64,000 nt of DNA from HGM13006 sp900757695 (GTDB lineage: Bacteria; Bacillota; Clostridia; Oscillospirales; Oscillospiraceae), in assembly GCA_959607825.1 (NCBI GenBank), contig CAUHNW010000001.1, positions 124,001 to 188,000 of the forward strand, read 5' to 3'. Shown piece by piece: positions 7,999-17,514 of the stretch (its first letter is position 1; each line of letters opens with the position of its first letter). The position numbers and the translations under genes are program-made. Below the pieces are notes generated by a model. The model saw only the letters and a list, made by a program, of their open reading frames with translations, did no database searches and was not told the origin of the DNA.

Positions 7999-8866
7999 GC
8001 CCCAATCGCTCCAATCTCTTCACCCGATAATGTTCCAGTTCTATCCAATAGTCAAAGGCCCCAGACGCAATCAGATTCCGAAATCCCGGCCGATTGCAAA
8101 GCCCCTCCATGCTGTCCCCATGGGCCGTTGCCAGCAGAGCCACCCCGGAGAAAGCAGCCTGCCGTGCTGCCAGCAGCTCGTCCTCCCCGGACAGCTCATC
8201 CACTGCCATGACCTGCGGATTCATAACCCGAAGCATCAGCTCCATGCCCTGCGCCTTGGGACACCCGGACAGCACATCGGTACAGGGTCCAAGATCCAGC
8301 ATGTTCTCTCCGTCCCGCTGCGCCGCCAGTTCCCGCCTCTGGTCGATGACGCTGACCCGGTTCCCTGCCTCACTATATAGCCGGATCAGATCCCGGAGGA
8401 AGGTCGTCTTCCCCTCACCGGGCGGCGAAAGGATCAGCGCCGAATGAGGGCGATTCCCCGCCAGCAGGGTATCCATCACCAATTGGGCCGCACCCTTCCG
8501 CTCTCTCGCAATTCGGACAACTGCCGAGGAGAGATTTCGGATGCCCCATATTTTCCCGTCACGAATCACCGTCTCCCCGCACAGCCCCATGCGGCAGCCG
8601 CCCTCCAGCGGCAGATAGAGGCCCGTTTCCTCCAGCTTACAGGCATAGGGAGAAAAGCCCGTGGCCCGGTCCACCATTTCCCCCAGCAGCTGCTCCGTGA
8701 CCGGGATCGGACTTCCATGATGGGTCAGAAGCTCCTCCCCCCAGGGAAACACCATGCGCACTGCCTGTCCTCTGCGGAATCGCAGCTCCACCAGCTTTGC
8801 CGCTCTTGCCTTTTCTACCCGATCCAGTGCCTCCTGCACTTCCGAAGTCAATGCTGAAATCATCAT
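7862..8866 (-). CDS. spoIIIAA: Stage III sporulation protein AA (secretion-type ATPase)
   Basis: The ATPase of the SpoIIIA complex, related to type II/IV secretion and pilus ATPases. Visible are an N-terminal domain, Walker A SPPGEGKTT in the middle of the protein, a Walker B-like VMAVDEL, and ATAHG in the sensor region. I start at the ATG at 8866; the GTG at 8875 is too close to the AAAGGA site. The C-terminus is odd: after the usual end near LEHYRVKRLERLG the frame continues about 45 residues of Gly/Ala/Glu-rich sequence that lies over the start of spoIIIAB and looks like out-of-frame translation rather than a domain. Confidence 0.93.
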   Translation of the reverse strand: MMISALTSEVQEALDRVEKARAAKLVELRFRRGQAVRMVFPWGEELLTHHGSPIPVTEQLLGEMVDRATGFSPYACKLEETGLYLPLEGGCRMGLCGETVIRDGKIWGIRNLSSAVVRIARERKGAAQLVMDTLLAGNRPHSALILSPPGEGKTTFLRDLIRLYSEAGNRVSVIDQRRELAAQRDGENMLDLGPCTDVLSGCPKAQGMELMLRVMNPQVMAVDELSGEDELLAARQAAFSGVALLATAHGDSMEGLCNRPGFRNLIASGAFDYWIELEHYRVKRLERLGHDAEAGRRDICGGGVLHERVSGPAEPESEDRAASAASTGAGAAAK

Positions 8867-8890
8867 ATGTAGCACCGTCCTTTGCCTTAC

Positions 8891-8920
8891 AGCCTATGTC
8901 CCCGCCGAGAAAAATATGAG
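8891..8920 (-). promoter_or_regulatory. Candidate sigma-E promoter of the spoIIIA operon
   Basis: On the minus strand CTCATATT (8913-8920) and CATAGGCT (8891-8898) are 14 bases apart and resemble the sporulation sigma-E pattern (-35 about TCATATT, -10 about CATACAAT). spoIIIA is a sigma-E target in Bacillus. The -10 match is partial. Confidence 0.45.
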
Positions 8921-8933
8921 CTCCATAACGCAC

Positions 8934-8968
8934 AAAATCCCCGCACCGCAAAGCGGTACGGGGATTTT
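8934..8968 (-). terminator. Terminator after secF
   Basis: A 16-bp stem with one mismatch (AAAATCCCCGCACCGC with GCGGTACGGGGATTTT) and a 3-base loop, just past the secF stop. The T run on the minus strand is part of the stem. Confidence 0.8.
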
Positions 8969-8977
8969 GATATGAGA

Positions 8978-9886
8978 TCAAGCAGCCTTCTCGGCTTTAT
9001 TTTTCTTATGCTTTCTCAGGCGCACCCAGATGTTACCGGAGATGCACACAGAGGAATAGCAGCCTGCCAGCACGCCCACAAACAGTGGCCAGCAGAAATT
9101 CCGAATGGAGGTCACGCCCATAATGATCACCATGGTGATGGTCAAAAGCGTGGTAATGGTGGTGTTGATCGACCGGCCCATGGTCTGCCAGATGGACTGA
9201 TCCATAACATCTGCAAAATCCGCTTTGGGATTGGCCTTGGCATTCTCTCTGGCCCGGTCAAACACCACGATGGTGGCGTTGATGGAGTAACCCAGAATGG
9301 TCAGCGCCGCCGCAATAAAGTTGGCGTTGAAGGGAATGCGGAAGATGATATAGGCCGACAGCATTACAAGCAGGTCATGGCACAGCGCGCAGACCGCAGC
9401 AAGGCCGGAGCGGAAGTCAAACCGAATGCCGATATACACCAGCATGCACAGCACTGCAACCAGTGCAGCGATCATGGTGGAGTTCCGCAGATCGGCGCTG
9501 ACAGAAGCGGAAACAGAGGAGCTGGACACCACAGTAGCATCCGGATACTCCGCCGCAATGGCATCATAGAGGGCGTCACGGGTCTCATTGGGCACATACA
9601 GTGCCTTGACCACCACCTGTGTTCCGGTGCTGCCGGAGGTGGTCACAGAAGAGAGCTTTCCTTCCAGAACGCCCTTGGCAATGTTCTCCACCTCGGCGGT
9701 ATCTGCCTGCTGCCCCAGATCATAGGTCATGGTCACGCCGCCCAGAAAATCAACATCCATATTAAAGAGGTTCACGCCGAAGGGCAGGGTCACAAGGCCA
9801 GCCACGCCGGTCACCACAAGGATTGCAGAGATAATGAGGAAAAGCTTAAAGTGCTTTACAAAGCTGAATGTCTTATTCTCAAACAT
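8978..9886 (-). CDS. secF: Protein translocase subunit SecF
   Basis: A 302-residue inner-membrane component of the SecDF complex, which uses proton motive force to aid late stages of Sec export. One N-terminal helix, an extracytoplasmic domain beginning near FNMDVDFLGGVTMTYDL, then a five-helix RND-type bundle with the segments LCHDLLVMLSAYIIF and GYSINATIVVFDRARENAK, which is the SecF signature. It starts one base after secD ends, so the pair is cotranscribed. In many Bacilli the two are fused; here they are separate. Confidence 0.95.
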   Translation of the reverse strand: MFENKTFSFVKHFKLFLIISAILVVTGVAGLVTLPFGVNLFNMDVDFLGGVTMTYDLGQQADTAEVENIAKGVLEGKLSSVTTSGSTGTQVVVKALYVPNETRDALYDAIAAEYPDATVVSSSSVSASVSADLRNSTMIAALVAVLCMLVYIGIRFDFRSGLAAVCALCHDLLVMLSAYIIFRIPFNANFIAAALTILGYSINATIVVFDRARENAKANPKADFADVMDQSIWQTMGRSINTTITTLLTITMVIIMGVTSIRNFCWPLFVGVLAGCYSSVCISGNIWVRLRKHKKNKAEKAA

Positions 9887-9887
9887 C

Positions 9888-11213
9888 TTACTTCTCCTCC
9901 TTCTGCTTTTTCACGCCATACAGGGCGGGGTTCACAGCCTTTACGCCCACCAGCGCCTTCATCATGATCTGGCTGGCAAACAGCATCACGATCATGGACA
10001 GTACAACACCGATAAACAGGGTCTTTGCAAAGCCCACCGTGGAGCCGGTACCCAGCCGCCACAGCACAACTGCGGCAATGATGGTGGTCACGTTGGAGTC
10101 AATGATGGCGCTCATGGCATTCTTGTAGCCGGTATCGATGGCTGCACGGATGGTCTTTCCGCTGCGGATCTGCTCCTTGATCTGCTCAAAGGTGATTACG
10201 TTGGCATCTACCGCCATACCCAGCGTCAGGATGACGCCTGCAATGCCGGGCAGGCTCAGGTTCAGCTTAGCGACGGAGACGACCACCAGGAACAATACGG
10301 TATACAGCAGCAGCGCCACACTGGCGATGACACCGGGGAGCCGGTATACGATGATCATGAACAGGATCACCAGCGCAATACCGATGGCACCAGCCATCAG
10401 GGAGGAAGAAAGGCTCTTCTCACCCAGAGATGCGCCAACGCTCTCCATCTTCACATTTTCCAGTGCAAAGGGCAGCTTGCCTGCGGCAATGATGTCTGCC
10501 AGATAGGTGGCATAGTCGGAATCTGCGGTGTTGCCCAGCGTGATAATGGCGCTGTCGTTATTGATGCCGGTGTTCTTATAGTCGGCGCCTACCTGGGGGG
10601 TAGAGATCGCAGTGCCGTCCAAATAAATGCCCACATAGTTGGAGCCGGAGGCCTGATTTGCGGCGTACTTGGTGATCTCCGCAAACTTCTGCTGTCCCTC
10701 AGAGGTAAATTCCAGCACAACATGCCATGCCTGATTGCCGGTAGAATCTACTGCGCTGTACTCCGCCTTGGCGGACTTGATGATATTGCCGTCGGCCATC
10801 ATGCCGGTGCCGGTCTCTTCATCATAATCCGATGTACGGAACTCCACCACAGCGGTGGTGCCGATCTGGCTGGCCGCTTCCTCGGGGTTGCTGACTGCGG
10901 GGATGTCCACCACGATCTGGTCGCTTCCCTGCTTGGTCACAGTTGCCTCGGAATAGCCCAGCGAATCCAGACGCTGGCGGAGCATGGTGATGGCGCTGCC
11001 AATGCCGCTTTCTACGTCAGCATCGCTGGTGCCGTCCGGGATCTGTGCCTGATAGGTGATCTCAGAACCACCCACTAGATCAAGGCCCAATGTGACGCCG
11101 TCCTCCACGCTGGGGATCTTCACAAAGCCAAGATCCAGACCAAATGCTGCCGTAAAGGCCAGCAGCACGATCAGCGCGATCACGACCACATAGGTAATGA
11201 TACTCTTTTTCAT
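9888..11213 (-). CDS. secD: Protein translocase subunit SecD
   Basis: The 441-residue partner of SecF. An N-terminal membrane helix is followed by the LGLDLVGGSEITYQAQIP motif, a P1 extracytoplasmic domain with LRQRLDSLGYSEATVTKQG, and a C-terminal five-helix domain with LTLGMAVDANVITFEQIKEQ, the SecD family signature. Upstream lies AGGAGG and a strong sigma-A promoter. The protein is somewhat shorter than proteobacterial SecD, as is normal for Clostridia. Confidence 0.95.
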   Translation of the reverse strand: MKKSIITYVVVIALIVLLAFTAAFGLDLGFVKIPSVEDGVTLGLDLVGGSEITYQAQIPDGTSDADVESGIGSAITMLRQRLDSLGYSEATVTKQGSDQIVVDIPAVSNPEEAASQIGTTAVVEFRTSDYDEETGTGMMADGNIIKSAKAEYSAVDSTGNQAWHVVLEFTSEGQQKFAEITKYAANQASGSNYVGIYLDGTAISTPQVGADYKNTGINNDSAIITLGNTADSDYATYLADIIAAGKLPFALENVKMESVGASLGEKSLSSSLMAGAIGIALVILFMIIVYRLPGVIASVALLLYTVLFLVVVSVAKLNLSLPGIAGVILTLGMAVDANVITFEQIKEQIRSGKTIRAAIDTGYKNAMSAIIDSNVTTIIAAVVLWRLGTGSTVGFAKTLFIGVVLSMIVMLFASQIMMKALVGVKAVNPALYGVKKQKEEK

Positions 11214-11272
11214 GTTTTTTCCGTGCCTCCTATACTTTTGACCGAAATTCGATCATCGCACATTTAGGGTCA

Positions 11273-11301
11273 ATTATATCCATTTTCTGACCAAAAGTCA
11301 A
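11273..11301 (-). promoter_or_regulatory. Sigma-A promoter of secDF
   Basis: Minus-strand TTGACT (11296-11301) and TATAAT (11273-11278) with a 17-base spacer, directly upstream of secD. Confidence 0.75.
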
Positions 11302-11317
11302 CGACTGGTTTGCCGCC

Positions 11318-12763
11318 TCAGACCTTCAGCTCTACATTCCCCTGATCCACCAGATCACCGTAGCGCGCCAGCACCGGCGCTACACACTGGCTCAGGAACT
11401 CGTCTACCTGCTCCGGGCAGCGGCCAATGTAGTGCTTCGGCTCCAGATGGGCGGTAAGCTCTTCTTTGGTCATACCGAACAGCGGATCCGCCGCAATGAG
11501 ATCGATGAGGTTGTTGGGCTGCCCAAGATCCTTCACCTGTCGGCCCGCCTCCAGAGAGTGGATCCGAATGCGCTCATGGAGCTCCTGCCGGTTGCCGCCC
11601 CGCTTCACGGCATCCATCATGATGTTCTCGGTAGCCATAAAGGGAAGCTCCTCCAGAATGTGCTTCTCAATGACCTTGGGATGCACCACAAGGCCCGAGG
11701 CCACATTCTGATAGATGCCAAGGATCGCATCCACTGCAAGGAACGCCTCCGGTACGGAAAGGCGTTTATTGGCAGAGTCATCCAGCGTCCGCTCAAACCA
11801 CTGGGTGGCAGCGGTGATCTGGGGATTCATCACATCCGCCATCACATAGCGGCCCAAAGCGCAGATACGCTCACAGCGCATGGGATTGCGCTTATAGGGC
11901 ATGGCAGAAGAACCGATCTGATTCTTCTCAAAGGGCTCCTCGATCTCTTTCATATGGGCCAGCAGGCGCATATCGTTGGCAAACTTGCTGGCAGAGGCCG
12001 CAATCCCAGCCAGAGTGGAGATCACGCCGGTGTCCATCTTCCGGGAGTAGGTCTGACCGGATACCGGCACAACGCCCTCTACCCCCATTTCCTCTGCGAT
12101 CATCTGTTCCAGCTTCTTGACCTTCTCATGGTCGCCGTCAAACAGCTCAAGGAAGGACGCCTGAGTACCGGTGGTGCCCTTGGCCCCCCGGAGCTTCAGG
12201 GTAGTCATCCGGTAATCCAGCTCATCAAGATCCATCAGCAGCTCATTGAGCCACAGGGTCGCACGCTTTCCAACGGTGGTGAGCTGAGCCGGCTGATAGT
12301 GGGTAAAGCCCAGTGTGGGCATGGATTTATATTCCTCTGCAAATTTCGCAAGGGCAGCGATCACATTGACCAGCCGCTTCCGAATCAGCTGAAGGCCCTC
12401 CCGCATAAGGATCACATCGGTGTTGTCCCCCACATAGCAGCTGGTGGCGCCCAGATGGATAATGGGCATGGCCTCGGGGCACTGCTGACCAAAGGCATGG
12501 ACATGGGCCATTACGTCATGGCGCAGGCGCTTTTCCTCTTCTCTTGCCACATCGTAGTTGATGTCGTCCTTATGGGCCTCCATCTCATCGATCTGCTCCT
12601 GGGTCACAGGCAGCCCCAGCTTCATCTCCGCCCGAGCCAGAGCAATCCACAGCCGCCGCCAAGTGGTAAACTTCTTGTCCTGAGAGAACAGGTACAGCAT
12701 CTCATCGCTGGCATAGCGGGAAGACAGCGGGCTTTCGTATACTGCGGTACTGATAGTAATCAT
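11318..12763 (-). CDS. purB: Adenylosuccinate lyase
   Basis: Cleaves adenylosuccinate to AMP and SAICAR to AICAR in purine synthesis. From the Met at 12763 there are 481 residues. YESPLSSRYAS opens the protein, HLGATSCYVGDN lies in the N-terminal third, and the fumarase-superfamily signature SSAMPYKRNP lies near 286-295. The start is chosen by family alignment; the only purine-rich stretch (GAAAGG) abuts the ATG, an unusually short spacing. It lies 230 bp downstream of the aminotransferase gene on the same strand, behind a terminator. Confidence 0.94.
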   Translation of the reverse strand: MITISTAVYESPLSSRYASDEMLYLFSQDKKFTTWRRLWIALARAEMKLGLPVTQEQIDEMEAHKDDINYDVAREEEKRLRHDVMAHVHAFGQQCPEAMPIIHLGATSCYVGDNTDVILMREGLQLIRKRLVNVIAALAKFAEEYKSMPTLGFTHYQPAQLTTVGKRATLWLNELLMDLDELDYRMTTLKLRGAKGTTGTQASFLELFDGDHEKVKKLEQMIAEEMGVEGVVPVSGQTYSRKMDTGVISTLAGIAASASKFANDMRLLAHMKEIEEPFEKNQIGSSAMPYKRNPMRCERICALGRYVMADVMNPQITAATQWFERTLDDSANKRLSVPEAFLAVDAILGIYQNVASGLVVHPKVIEKHILEELPFMATENIMMDAVKRGGNRQELHERIRIHSLEAGRQVKDLGQPNNLIDLIAADPLFGMTKEELTAHLEPKHYIGRCPEQVDEFLSQCVAPVLARYGDLVDQGNVELKV

Positions 12764-12885
12764 CCTTTCAAGGCGCACTTCTGCGCCGAAATTTTCAGCT
12801 TGTTTTCTGCGGTGCAGAGCGCCGCCCAAAAATATACAAGGCAAGGGCACAGGCCCCTGCCCGGACTGGCGCTTTTGGGCGCAAA

Positions 12886-12915
12886 AATATGCACGGACAA
12901 AAGTCCGTGCATATT
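12886..12915 (-). terminator. Terminator after the aminotransferase gene
   Basis: A perfect 13-bp stem (AATATGCACGGAC/GTCCGTGCATATT) with an AAAA loop, followed on the minus strand by a run of five T. It separates the aminotransferase gene from purB. Confidence 0.88.
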
Positions 12916-12993
12916 ATAACGTATTTCCTCTGGTATTTCCAGCCCTTCCGGCGTTTTTTCTCTATAAAATCACCGGAACATGCCGTTCTCCGC

Positions 12994-14193
12994 TCAATCC
13001 TCCAGAGCACCCAGGAATTTCTCCAGACGATCCATGCCCTCCTTGATATTTTCCATGGAGGTGGCATAGCTCCAGCGGACAAAATCCGGTGCCTCAAAGC
13101 CACTGCCGGGCACCACAGCCACAAGCCCCTTTTCAAGGAGCTGGGATGCAAAGGTATCACAATTGTCGATGACCACGCCGCCGATCTTCTTTCCGAGGAC
13201 CTTGCGGATGTTCATCATGATATAGAACGCGCCCTCGGGCTTCAGGCAGCTCACCAGCTCCATGCTGTTGACCCGCTCCACCATGTAGTTCCGGCGCTGC
13301 TCAAAGGCCTGCCGCATGGTCTCCACGGTATCCTGCGGGCCATTGAGGGCCTCCACCGCCGCCCACTGGGACAGTGTAGAAGGTGCTGCGGTGGAATGGC
13401 TCACATAGTTGCTCATGACCTTGGTAATATGCTCCGGCCCAAGGGAATAGCCGATGCGCCAGCCGGTCATGGCGTAGGATTTGGAAACACCGTTGATAAG
13501 AATGGTGCGCTCCTTCACATCCTCCCCCAGAGAGGCAACGGATACGAACTCCCGGCCATCATAGACCAGCTTATAGTAAATTTCATCCGCCAGAATATAG
13601 ACATCTCTGCGCACGCAGACCTCTGCCAGCTCCTGAAGCTCCTGCCGGGTATACATCATGCCCGTGGGATTGGAGGGACTGTTGAACATCACGCACTTGG
13701 TATTCTCGGTAATTGCCGCATCCAGCTCTTCCGGGGTCAGCTTAAAGGCATCCTCCTCCCGGGTGTGGGCAATGACAGGCGTGCCGCCGCACATACGCAC
13801 GATCTCGCTGTAGCTGACCCAGTAGGGGCCGGGGATTACTACCTCATCGCCGGGATTCACCAGCGCCCGGACAGCGAGGTAGACAATGTGCTTGGCGCCG
13901 GAGGCAATGACCACCTGATTGGGCTCATAGTGAACACCGCAATCCTCCTCCATCCGATGACAGACAGCCTTTTTCAGCTCAATGATACCCGAAGCGGCAG
14001 TATACTTGGTCTTATTCTCTGCCAGCGCACGGATGCAGGCCTCTTTGATATTATCCGGGGTGGGGAAATCCGGCTCACCTGCGCCAAAGCCCACCACGTC
14101 AATGCCCTGTGCCTTCATATTCTTATACATGGAGTCAATGGCCATGGTAGAGGATGCATGTACTGCTTCTGCAAGAGTGGACAGAGGTTTCAT
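12994..14193 (-). CDS. Pyridoxal-phosphate aminotransferase, aspartate type (class I)
   Basis: A 399-residue fold-type I aminotransferase. Visible are GFGAGEPDFPTP near the N-terminus, NSPSNPTG in the middle, and the PLP lysine in GVSKSYAMTGWRIGY near residue 238. This pattern fits the AspB/AspC group (aspartate to oxaloacetate, sometimes also prephenate or aromatic substrates); exact specificity cannot be read here. AAAGGAG lies nine bases before the ATG. It has its own promoter and terminator. Confidence 0.9.
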   Translation of the reverse strand: MKPLSTLAEAVHASSTMAIDSMYKNMKAQGIDVVGFGAGEPDFPTPDNIKEACIRALAENKTKYTAASGIIELKKAVCHRMEEDCGVHYEPNQVVIASGAKHIVYLAVRALVNPGDEVVIPGPYWVSYSEIVRMCGGTPVIAHTREEDAFKLTPEELDAAITENTKCVMFNSPSNPTGMMYTRQELQELAEVCVRRDVYILADEIYYKLVYDGREFVSVASLGEDVKERTILINGVSKSYAMTGWRIGYSLGPEHITKVMSNYVSHSTAAPSTLSQWAAVEALNGPQDTVETMRQAFEQRRNYMVERVNSMELVSCLKPEGAFYIMMNIRKVLGKKIGGVVIDNCDTFASQLLEKGLVAVVPGSGFEAPDFVRWSYATSMENIKEGMDRLEKFLGALED

Positions 14194-14249
14194 TCAAATA
14201 CGCTCCTTTATCTCGATTCAAATGTCACATACGTTTGTTTCTGGCGACT

Positions 14250-14278
14250 ATTATAGTGCAGTCCCCTGAAAAGCGCAA
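14250..14278 (-). promoter_or_regulatory. Promoter of the aminotransferase gene
   Basis: Minus-strand TTGCGC (14273-14278) and TATAAT (14250-14255), 17-base spacer, with a leader of about 55 bases. Confidence 0.65.
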
Positions 14279-14454
14279 GTCTATTTCGTCAATTTTTCTG
14301 TTTTCATGCAAAAATACGATTAATTCCGGTCATAATTATCTATTTTTGCAACAGCGATTCAATAAATTTCATTTCTGCCCCTCATAGTCTGCAAGTTATC
14401 TTTCACATTTCCTCTGTTTTTCACGTTTCTGCAATATATGCTGCACAAGAAAAA

Positions 14455-14489
14455 TGGTTCCCATACAAGCATAACTTGCATGGGAACCA
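14455..14489 (-). terminator. Terminator of the leuCDB operon
   Basis: Stem TGGTTCCCATACAAG with CTTGCATGGGAACCA (one mismatched pair), followed by TTTTT on the minus strand. Confidence 0.85.
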
Positions 14490-14519
14490 AAGTATACCGT
14501 AAGGATTCTCTCGCCGCTT

Positions 14520-15593
14520 TTATCCAATATGATCGCAGATCAGCTTGCCCATCTCTACCGTGCCGATGGGCTCCCCTTCTCCGGCAATGTCCGCCGTGTG
14601 CCAGCCCTCTGCCAGCACTGCGTCTACAGCCTTCTCGATGGCATCCGCCTCATCCGGCAGCTGGAAGGAATAGCGCATCATCATGGCAACGGACAGGATG
14701 GTGGCAATGGGGTTTGCCTTGTTCTGTCCGGCAATATCCGGGGCCGAGCCATGGATGGGCTCATAGAGGCCGGGGGCCGTATCACCGATGGAGGCGGAGG
14801 GCAGCAGGCCAATGGAGCCCGTGACCATAGAGGCCTCATCCGAGAGGATGTCACCGAACATGTTCTCGGTGACGACGACGTCAAACTGGCTGGGATCCCG
14901 GACGATCTGCATGGCGGTGTTGTCCACCAGCATGTCGGAATACTCCACATCGCTGTACTCCTCTGCCAGCTTGTGCATAACGCTCCGCCACAGGCGGCTG
15001 GTCTCCAGCACATTGGCCTTGTCCACAGAGGTGACCTTCTTCCGCCGGAGCCGTGCCAGCTCAAAGGCCCTGCGGCCAATGCGCTCGATCTCCTTTTCGG
15101 AGTAAGCCATCAGATCCGTGCACTCCGTGCCCCGATCCTCGGTCTCATACCGGTCACGCTTACCAAAGTAGATACCGCCGGTAAGCTCCCGCACCATCAT
15201 CAGATCGATGCCCTTATCCACCGTCTCCTTCTTCAGCGGAGAGGCATCGGCCAGTGCGGGACGCAGGGTGGCGGGGCGCAGGTTGGCATAGAGCCCCAGC
15301 GCCTTCCGAATGGCCAGCAGTCCCTTCTCCGGGCGGATATCCGCCGGGCAGGAATCCCACTTGGGGCCGCCCACGGCACCCAGCAGCACCGCATCGCAGG
15401 CCTTGCACTTTTCCTCGGTGTCATCCGGGAAGGGCTTGCCGCAGGCATCAATGGCGCAGCCGCCCAGCAGCACATCGGTATAGGTAAAGGTGTGCCCAAA
15501 CTTCTCACCGATTTTATTGAGGACCTTTACGGCCTCGCCAACTACCTCGGGGCCAATGCCATCGCCCCGAATCAGCGCAATTTTATAATCCAT
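14520..15593 (-). CDS. leuB: 3-isopropylmalate dehydrogenase
   Basis: NAD-dependent oxidative decarboxylation of 3-isopropylmalate, the third step of leucine synthesis. The 357-residue protein begins KIALIRGDGIGPEV and carries the signature near MFGDILSDEASMVTGSIGLL and the NAD-binding EPIHGSAPDIAGQNKANPI, with the usual substrate arginines. AAGGAGG precedes the ATG. It is the last gene of leuC-leuD-leuB. Confidence 0.97.
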   Translation of the reverse strand: MDYKIALIRGDGIGPEVVGEAVKVLNKIGEKFGHTFTYTDVLLGGCAIDACGKPFPDDTEEKCKACDAVLLGAVGGPKWDSCPADIRPEKGLLAIRKALGLYANLRPATLRPALADASPLKKETVDKGIDLMMVRELTGGIYFGKRDRYETEDRGTECTDLMAYSEKEIERIGRRAFELARLRRKKVTSVDKANVLETSRLWRSVMHKLAEEYSDVEYSDMLVDNTAMQIVRDPSQFDVVVTENMFGDILSDEASMVTGSIGLLPSASIGDTAPGLYEPIHGSAPDIAGQNKANPIATILSVAMMMRYSFQLPDEADAIEKAVDAVLAEGWHTADIAGEGEPIGTVEMGKLICDHIG

Positions 15594-15608
15594 AATCCAC
15601 TTTCCTCC

Positions 15609-16106
15609 TTATTCCGCCAGGCCCCGGGCCTTCAGGGATTTCAGCAGACCGCCCGCTTCAATAATGCCCTGAATAAAGGGCGGGAATGCGGCGGCATGAT
15701 AGGTCTGCCCCTTGGTCTCATTGACGATCTCGCCGGTCTCGAAATCAACAGATACCTTGTCGCCCGCCTCGATGCCCTGAGCCGCTTCGGGGCACTCCAT
15801 AATGGGCAGGCCGATGTTGATGCAGTTCCGGTAGAAGATCCGGGCGAAGCTGGAAGCGATCACCACGGAAATGCCGCTGGCCTTGATGGCAATGGGTGCA
15901 TGCTCTCGAGATGAGCCGCAGCCAAAGTTCCAATCCGCCACCATAATGTCGCCGGGCTGAACTCTCCCGGCAAACTCCGCATCGATGTCCTCCATGCAGT
16001 GGGAAGCCAGCGCCTTGTGGTCAGGCTCATTGAGGTAACGTGCCGGGATGATTACATCCGTATCCACGTTGGAGCCATACTTATGTACATTACCGGTAAT
16101 TTTCAT
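15609..16106 (-). CDS. leuD: 3-isopropylmalate dehydratase small subunit
   Basis: Small (swivel-domain) subunit of isopropylmalate isomerase. The 165-residue protein has the short archaeal/clostridial form, with YGSNVDTDVIIPARYLN near the N-terminus and GCGSSREHAPIAIK at about 58-71, the substrate-binding loop. It is followed by leuB after 15 bases and preceded by leuC after 16, each with its own GGAG-type site. Confidence 0.96.
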   Translation of the reverse strand: MKITGNVHKYGSNVDTDVIIPARYLNEPDHKALASHCMEDIDAEFAGRVQPGDIMVADWNFGCGSSREHAPIAIKASGISVVIASSFARIFYRNCINIGLPIMECPEAAQGIEAGDKVSVDFETGEIVNETKGQTYHAAAFPPFIQGIIEAGGLLKSLKARGLAE

Positions 16107-16122
16107 GTAAATCGCTCCTTTC

Positions 16123-17382
16123 TCAAATGTCGTCCGGGGTGCAGATGGTGCCCTTCACCGCAGAAGCCGCCGCTACCGCAGGGGAAGCCAGCACCACCTC
16201 GCTCTTGACATGGCCCATGCGTCCCACAAAGTTCCGGTTGGTGGTGGAAATTGCCCGCTCACCAGCGTAGAGCACGCCCATATGGCCGCCCAGACAGGGG
16301 CCGCAGGTGGGCGTAGAAACCACGGCACCGGCGGTGATAAAGGTCTCGATGAGTCCCTCCTTCAGTGCCTGCATATAGACCTCCTGCGTTGCGGGGATCA
16401 CAATGCAGCGAACACCCTCCGCCACCTTCTTGCCCTCCATGACCTTGGCAGCGATCCGCAGATCGGAGATCCGTCCATTGGTGCAGGAGCCAATCACGCA
16501 CTGCTGAATGTCCATACCGGCCACTTCCTTCACCGTCTTGGTGTTGCTGGGCAGATGGGGCAGAGAAACCGTGGGCTCGATCTTGGAGAGGTCGATGTGG
16601 ATGACCTGCTCGTACTCGGCATCCTCGTCCGCCGCATAGGCAGTATAGGGGCGGTTGACCCGGCCCTTCATATATTCCTCGGTCTTTTCGTCCACCGGGA
16701 AAATGCCGTTCTTTGCGCCGGCTTCAATGGCCATGTTGGCAATGGTAAAGCGGTCATCCATGGAAAGGGATGCCACACCGGGCCCTGCAAACTCCATGGA
16801 CTTATAGAGTGCACCGTCTACGCCGATCATGCCGATGATGTGCAGGATCACGTCCTTGCCGGATACCCAAGGCTGGAGCTCCCCGGTGAGATAGAACTGA
16901 ATGGCCGCAGGAACCTTGAACCATGCGCGGCCGGAGGCCATACCGGCGCACATATCCGTAGAGCCGATGCCTGTGGAGAACGCACCCAGTGCGCCATAGG
17001 TACAGGTATGGGAATCTGCGCCGATGCAGCATTCGCCTGCTGCGATCAGACCCTTTTCCGGCAAAAGCGCATGCTCAATGCCCATGGTGCCCACATCGAA
17101 AAAGTTGGTGATGTTGTGCTTCTTGGCGAAGGTTCTGGCCTGAAGGCTCAGCTTTGCGGCGTTGATGTCCTTACATGGCGTAAAGTGATCCAGCACAATG
17201 GCAATTTTGTCCTTGTCAAAGACCTTGGTAAAGCCCGCATTCTCAAACTCCGTAATCGCAACGGGAGTGGTTACATCATTGCCCAGTACCAGATCCAGCT
17301 TTGCCTCGATCAGCTCGCCTGCGGCAACGGATTCTTTCCCGGCATGGGCTGCCAGGATTTTTTGTGTCATGGTCATTCCCAT
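16123..17382 (-). CDS. leuC: 3-isopropylmalate dehydratase large subunit
   Basis: Catalytic aconitase-family subunit that isomerises 2- to 3-isopropylmalate using a [4Fe-4S] cluster. Among 419 residues the three cluster cysteines are visible: one near 300 in VIGSCTNGR and two near 360-363 in TPTCGPCLGG. GADSHTCTYGALG lies in the N-terminal third. Start at 17382 with AGGAGG upstream; a second ATG lies two codons later. First gene of leuCDB, transcribed away from the Crp/Fnr regulator gene. Confidence 0.97.
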   Translation of the reverse strand: MGMTMTQKILAAHAGKESVAAGELIEAKLDLVLGNDVTTPVAITEFENAGFTKVFDKDKIAIVLDHFTPCKDINAAKLSLQARTFAKKHNITNFFDVGTMGIEHALLPEKGLIAAGECCIGADSHTCTYGALGAFSTGIGSTDMCAGMASGRAWFKVPAAIQFYLTGELQPWVSGKDVILHIIGMIGVDGALYKSMEFAGPGVASLSMDDRFTIANMAIEAGAKNGIFPVDEKTEEYMKGRVNRPYTAYAADEDAEYEQVIHIDLSKIEPTVSLPHLPSNTKTVKEVAGMDIQQCVIGSCTNGRISDLRIAAKVMEGKKVAEGVRCIVIPATQEVYMQALKEGLIETFITAGAVVSTPTCGPCLGGHMGVLYAGERAISTTNRNFVGRMGHVKSEVVLASPAVAAASAVKGTICTPDDI

Positions 17383-17438
17383 CGTAATTCCTCCTTTAAT
17401 GATTCGGCAGCCCCGGCTGCCTGTTTTTTCTTGGCTTT

Positions 17439-17484
17439 ATTATGACACAGGTCTTGCAGAAAGAACGTAACACATGTTACAATG
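17439..17484. promoter_or_regulatory. Divergent leuC / crp-like control region with inverted repeat
   Basis: The inverted repeat GTAACAcaTGTTAC lies at 17468-17481. On the plus strand TTGCAG (17454-17459) and TACAAT (17479-17484) could form the regulator's promoter with a long 19-base spacer; the repeat overlaps this -10. On the minus strand CATAAT (17439-17444) is a likely leuC -10, which puts the repeat centre about 42 bases upstream of the predicted leuC transcript start. Sequence prediction only. Confidence 0.45.
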
Positions 17485-17514
17485 TAAAAAAGAAACTTGA
17501 AAAAGGCGGTTTTT

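Larger units (their letters stand above)
14194..14519. other. Intergenic region between the aminotransferase gene and leuB
   Basis: Holds the aminotransferase promoter at the left end and the leuB terminator at 14455-14489. The AT-rich stretch between them (about 14280-14450) shows no ORF, repeat or known RNA that I can recognise. Confidence 0.6.
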